Source of the DNA: Acinetobacter baylyi DSM 14961 = CIP 107474
Lineage (GTDB): Bacteria; Pseudomonadota; Gammaproteobacteria; Pseudomonadales; Moraxellaceae
Direction of reading: 5' to 3'
DNA: 41,267 nucleotides
Assembly (NCBI RefSeq): GCF_000368685.1
Contig: NZ_KB849628.1
Coordinates: forward strand, 1,150,813-1,192,079
A program made the position numbers and the translations under genes. Shown piece after piece: positions 38,034 to 41,267 of this stretch. Positions within the stretch are counted from its first letter, which is position 1; the number at the start of each line of letters is the position of its first letter. The notes under the pieces were generated by a model that was not told the DNA's origin, did not search any database, and saw only the letters and a list, made by a program, of their open reading frames with translations.

Positions 38034-39737
38034 ATGAATAACCGGTTCAACGGTACGTCCATTAAACAATATTCTACCACATTCTTGTTGCTAGGTAGCA
38101 TGGCTTCCGCTGCCCATGTTCGAGCTGCGGATGAATTTCATCCAAATTCGTTTAATAGTGAAGCCCTCAAACAAAGCATGATTGCCGAGTTTGCACTGGC
38201 ATATGACGATGTTCCAACTGCAATTCATAACTATACTGTACTCGCAATCAAAAGTAATTCAACCAGTATTAAACAACGTGCCCTCGATATTGCACTTGAA
38301 TACAATGACTTGAAAGCCGCACTTGATATTGCAACCCATTGGGTTGTACAAGAGCCTGAGGACGTTCCAGCAATGTTTTATTTGGCACATATTGCCTTAC
38401 GCGCACATGAATATAAGCTCGCAGCAAATACACTCGATAAAATTCTAAATATTGATCCTAATGCCGACCTGGAACAAATCCTGGCTGGAATTGCGCCAGA
38501 ATCTAAAGAAGATCGCGAAAACTTGCTTGAAACACTCAAAACCAGTAAAGAAAAAGAAAATCCTTCAATTCTGGTGATGATTGCTGGTCTTGAAGCACAA
38601 AATGGACATCTACAAGATGCACTAATCAATACAAACCGTGCTTTAAGAAAACGGCCCAAAGTGACAGGTTTTATCTTGATGAAAGCCAATCTATTGATTG
38701 GTCTCAATGATATTGAGGGCGCACAAAAATGGTATGCCAAATCCAGTAAACGTCATCGTGATAATCTAGATATCCGTCTGGCAGAAGCACGTTTCTTAAT
38801 TCGCCACAATGAATCAGAGCTGGCGCTGAAAAAACTTGAAGACATTATCAAAACCTGGCCAGATGCCGAAGATGCCAAATTCATCGCAGGGCTAACCAGT
38901 ATTGATTTGAAACAGTATGAAAAAGCCGAACAATATCTGGTCGATCTGCGCTATTCTGCAAAGTATCAAAATGATGCCTATTATTATCTGGCCGTCAATG
39001 CAGAACGCAAACAGCATTTTGAGACAGCAAAAGCCTATTATCGCTTGGTCGACGGCAGCCTATACGTCGTTTCTAGACGCAATCTGGTGTCAATTTTTGA
39101 AAAGCAGGGTAATTTAAACGACGCCTTGCGTTTTTTGACACAAGAACGGGTCAATTATCCACAGCATGCCAGTTTTCTCTATCAGGCACAGGCCGAAATT
39201 TTAAAAAAGACCGGAAATAAAAAAGCTGCTTTACGCCTGCTGGATGAAGCTATAAAAAATATCTCTGATGATCCAGAACTTATTTATGCAGAAGTCTTAT
39301 TACTCGATCCGTTCTCAGATCGAGATAAGCTAGATCGTACACTTAAACAGCTTCTATTGATTGAACCCAATAGTCCAACCTATTTGAATGCTTACGCATA
39401 CACCCTGGCCTTACAAAATCGACGCTTAGATGAAGCACGTCAGTATGCAGAACTTGCATTAGAATATGCACCTGAGCAGGCATCCATTCTGGATACTTTA
39501 GGCTATATTGCTTTTTTACAAAATGACTATGCAGCAGCAGCCACTTCATTAGGCAAAGCATACACGCTCAGCAATAACGTTAATATTGGAATACGTTTTG
39601 CTAAAGCCTTGTATATGCAAGGAAATCTCACAGAATTTAGCGAAGTGTTACAACAGCTCAAAGAAAAAAATGCAAATGATCCACAATTAAAACAGCTTGA
39701 TGCGTTAATTTTACCGACAGTGACTAAAAAGAGTTAA
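38034..39737 (+). CDS. Periplasmic TPR-repeat protein
   Basis: The 567-residue product begins at ATG 38034 (an in-frame TTG three codons earlier is less likely). Its N-terminal hydrophobic segment TTFLLLGSMASAAHVRA looks like a signal peptide, cleaved near residue 31. The rest is a solenoid of tetratricopeptide-like repeats, clearest at the C-terminus (AYTLALQNRRLDEARQYAEL and LDTLGYIAFLQNDYAAAATSL). Such proteins next to lolB are common in this lineage, but a specific function is not established; protein-protein scaffolding in the periplasm is a reasonable inference. It starts an apparent operon with lolB (three bases downstream) and ispE. Confidence 0.88.
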   Translation: MNNRFNGTSIKQYSTTFLLLGSMASAAHVRAADEFHPNSFNSEALKQSMIAEFALAYDDVPTAIHNYTVLAIKSNSTSIKQRALDIALEYNDLKAALDIATHWVVQEPEDVPAMFYLAHIALRAHEYKLAANTLDKILNIDPNADLEQILAGIAPESKEDRENLLETLKTSKEKENPSILVMIAGLEAQNGHLQDALINTNRALRKRPKVTGFILMKANLLIGLNDIEGAQKWYAKSSKRHRDNLDIRLAEARFLIRHNESELALKKLEDIIKTWPDAEDAKFIAGLTSIDLKQYEKAEQYLVDLRYSAKYQNDAYYYLAVNAERKQHFETAKAYYRLVDGSLYVVSRRNLVSIFEKQGNLNDALRFLTQERVNYPQHASFLYQAQAEILKKTGNKKAALRLLDEAIKNISDDPELIYAEVLLLDPFSDRDKLDRTLKQLLLIEPNSPTYLNAYAYTLALQNRRLDEARQYAELALEYAPEQASILDTLGYIAFLQNDYAAAATSLGKAYTLSNNVNIGIRFAKALYMQGNLTEFSEVLQQLKEKNANDPQLKQLDALILPTVTKKS

Positions 39738-39740
39738 TTT

Positions 39741-40322
39741 ATGTTTAAAACATCTCAACTTTCAATCGCATTATGCTGTACAAGTGCTTTATTGTTTAGC
39801 GGCTGTCAACACATTATAAAACCTCAGTCAGCACCGAGTACAGCTCAAGCTGAACAACCTAATGAATTTGATTTACAAGGTAAAATTGGTGTACGCACAC
39901 CTCAACAATCTGGAAGTGCCTTTTTTACGTGGTCACAGCATCAAGATGATTTTGATATCGAGCTCAGCGGTATCCTGGGCGTAGGTAAAACACAAATTGA
40001 GGGCAAACCAGGTGAAGTCACTCTAAATAGTGCCAAGACTGGCTTAATTACCGCCTCCAGCCCAGAAGAACTACTAAAACGTGCAACAGGCTGGGATGCA
40101 CCCATCACCCATATCGTAAGCTGGGTACAAGCTAAGCCAGCAACACTTTTAGCAAAAACCATGCAAGATGATCAGGGTCGAATCAAGGATATTCAGGAAG
40201 ATGGCTGGAATGTCAATCTAAGTTATAATGCCCAGCAAACTCTTCCCAATAAACTGATTTTAAAGCAGTCACTTGCAGATAATCAGGAAAACCGTATTAC
40301 AATGATTATTCAAAATCGTTAA
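39741..40322 (+). CDS. lolB: Outer-membrane lipoprotein receptor LolB
   Basis: It accepts lipoproteins from LolA and inserts them in the outer membrane, the route taken by BamD and by itself. The 193-residue precursor has a signal peptide with lipobox ending at Cys22 (LLFSGCQH). The mature part begins the beta-sheet fold with FDLQGKIGVRTPQQSGSAFFTWSQH, matching the family. Position between the TPR gene and ispE agrees with the usual lolB-ispE order. Three bases separate it from the TPR gene. Confidence 0.95.
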   Translation: MFKTSQLSIALCCTSALLFSGCQHIIKPQSAPSTAQAEQPNEFDLQGKIGVRTPQQSGSAFFTWSQHQDDFDIELSGILGVGKTQIEGKPGEVTLNSAKTGLITASSPEELLKRATGWDAPITHIVSWVQAKPATLLAKTMQDDQGRIKDIQEDGWNVNLSYNAQQTLPNKLILKQSLADNQENRITMIIQNR

Positions 40323-40336
40323 GTCAAGTTGGGTTT

Positions 40337-41176
40337 ATGATTCGTGTAGCATCCCCTGCCAAAATTAATTTATTTTTGCATATTACAGGCCGTCGTAATG
40401 ACGGCTATCACGAGTTACAAAGTATTTTCCAACTAATCGATCTTTACGACTGGATGACTTTCACACCTCGAACTGAAGCCGAAGATAATTTAAGCATTAC
40501 AGGCATTGAACAAGTCGATCTTGAACAAAACCTGATTTTTCGTGCGGCTCAACTGCTTAAACTGTATGCAAAAAAATATTGCGGTCTGAATATTCAGATT
40601 GAAAAGCAGATTCCGATGGGTGCAGGTCTGGGTGGTGGTTCATCCAATGCCGCAACAACACTTCTGGTCTTAAATCAGCTCTGGGATTGTGGCTTAAATC
40701 TCGATCAATTGGCAGCTTTGGGTGTGAAACTAGGTGCCGATGTTCCTATTTTTATTTATGGTAAAAATGCATGGGCTGAAGGCATTGGAGAGAAACTTAC
40801 TTTTGTGGATTTAGATCAAAAACAATACATTATTTTGAAACCTGACTGTTTTATCAGCACCCAATTGCTTTTTTCACAAAAAACGTTGACAAGAGATTCC
40901 AATCGCACTACATTTTGCGCCTATCAGTTAAAGCCTTCTGATTTTGGAAATAACTTTGAAGCTCTTGCTCGTAGTCTATATCCAGAAGTAGAAGAAGCAA
41001 TGCAATATCTTGATCAGTTTGGTCAGGCAAAGCTTACAGGTACAGGTGCTTGTGTTTTTACTGAGGTCACTCCTGAAATGAATGTGAGCGAAATTGTTCA
41101 ACATGCACCATGTAAATCTTATGTGGTACATAGCTTGAACAAATCACCATTATCTCATTTCATGACTGATATTTAG
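40337..41176 (+). CDS. ispE: 4-Diphosphocytidyl-2-C-methyl-D-erythritol kinase
   Basis: A GHMP kinase of the non-mevalonate isoprenoid pathway. The 279 residues open with MIRVASPAKINLFLHITGRRNDGYHEL, the substrate-binding N-terminus, and hold the ATP motif PMGAGLGGGSSNAA near 93, then GVKLGADVPIFIYG near 133, whose aspartate is catalytic, and LTGTGACVF near 232. It lies 14 bases after lolB. Its TAG stop codon shares two bases with the tRNA-Gln gene that follows, so mRNA and tRNA cannot both be intact from one transcript molecule. Confidence 0.97.
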   Translation: MIRVASPAKINLFLHITGRRNDGYHELQSIFQLIDLYDWMTFTPRTEAEDNLSITGIEQVDLEQNLIFRAAQLLKLYAKKYCGLNIQIEKQIPMGAGLGGGSSNAATTLLVLNQLWDCGLNLDQLAALGVKLGADVPIFIYGKNAWAEGIGEKLTFVDLDQKQYIILKPDCFISTQLLFSQKTLTRDSNRTTFCAYQLKPSDFGNNFEALARSLYPEVEEAMQYLDQFGQAKLTGTGACVFTEVTPEMNVSEIVQHAPCKSYVVHSLNKSPLSHFMTDI

Positions 41177-41249
41177 GGGCGTCGCCAAGTGGTAAGGCAC
41201 CGGGTTTTGATCTCGGCATCCGTTGGTTCGAATCCAGCCGCCCCTGCCA
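41175..41249 (+). tRNA. tRNA-Gln (TTG)
   Basis: A 75-base cloverleaf with encoded CCA. The acceptor stem is AGGGGCG/CGCCCCT, the D arm GCCAAGTGGTAAGGC, the anticodon loop TTTTGAT (anticodon TTG) and the T arm GGTTCGAATCC. Its first two bases are the last two of the ispE stop codon, so it is probably cut from the ispE transcript by RNase P. Confidence 0.95.
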
Positions 41250-41267
41250 TTACACCTGTGAATTCTG

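Overview
The window reads as a chromosomal segment of an Acinetobacter-type gammaproteobacterium (Moraxellaceae). Grounds: AT-rich intergenic DNA; the gene order trpS / sucD-sucC-lpd-sucB-sucA / sdhB-A-D-C / gltA; an sRNA-like locus between trpS and sucD where Acinetobacter baylyi encodes Aar; and the start of a giant Bap-like repeat adhesin. I cannot fix the species.

Layout. (1) 1-3720, minus strand: the N-terminal 1240 codons of a very large Bap-like surface protein, open at the window edge, made of a BapA-type prefix domain and serial bacterial Ig-like modules. (2) 4193-8316: a CPA1 Na+/H+ antiporter, a small two-TM hypothetical protein, a YpfJ-type zinc metallopeptidase and a DUF808 membrane protein. 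(3) 8522-24002: trpS, the Aar-like sRNA, then the TCA-cycle block. Citrate synthase (gltA) diverges from sdhCDAB; sucAB-lpd-sucCD follows on the same strand as sdh. Together these encode citrate synthase, 2-oxoglutarate dehydrogenase with its E3 subunit, succinyl-CoA synthetase and succinate dehydrogenase. The block carries several RNA-level signals: a palindrome over the sdhC ribosome-binding site, a foldable sucA leader, a hairpin between sucB and lpd, and a terminator between lpd and sucC. (4) 24071-28692: a small HExxH protein, nadE with an overlapping helical hypothetical gene, and an outer-membrane porin. (5) 28838-29928: two identical tRNA-Met genes, each with its own promoter and terminator, then RNase P RNA and a YfhL-type ferredoxin, followed by coaD. 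(6) 30563-41249: smpB, a flavodoxin-like gene, pgeF, rluD, bamD, dnaG, hemA, a TPR protein, lolB, ispE and tRNA-Gln.

Most of the window is conserved housekeeping DNA, and I see no phage, IS element, CRISPR array or defence system. The best candidates for something new are the RNA structures in the sdh/suc block, the phased repeats upstream of the Aar-like sRNA, and the mosaic repeat architecture of the Bap-like gene.
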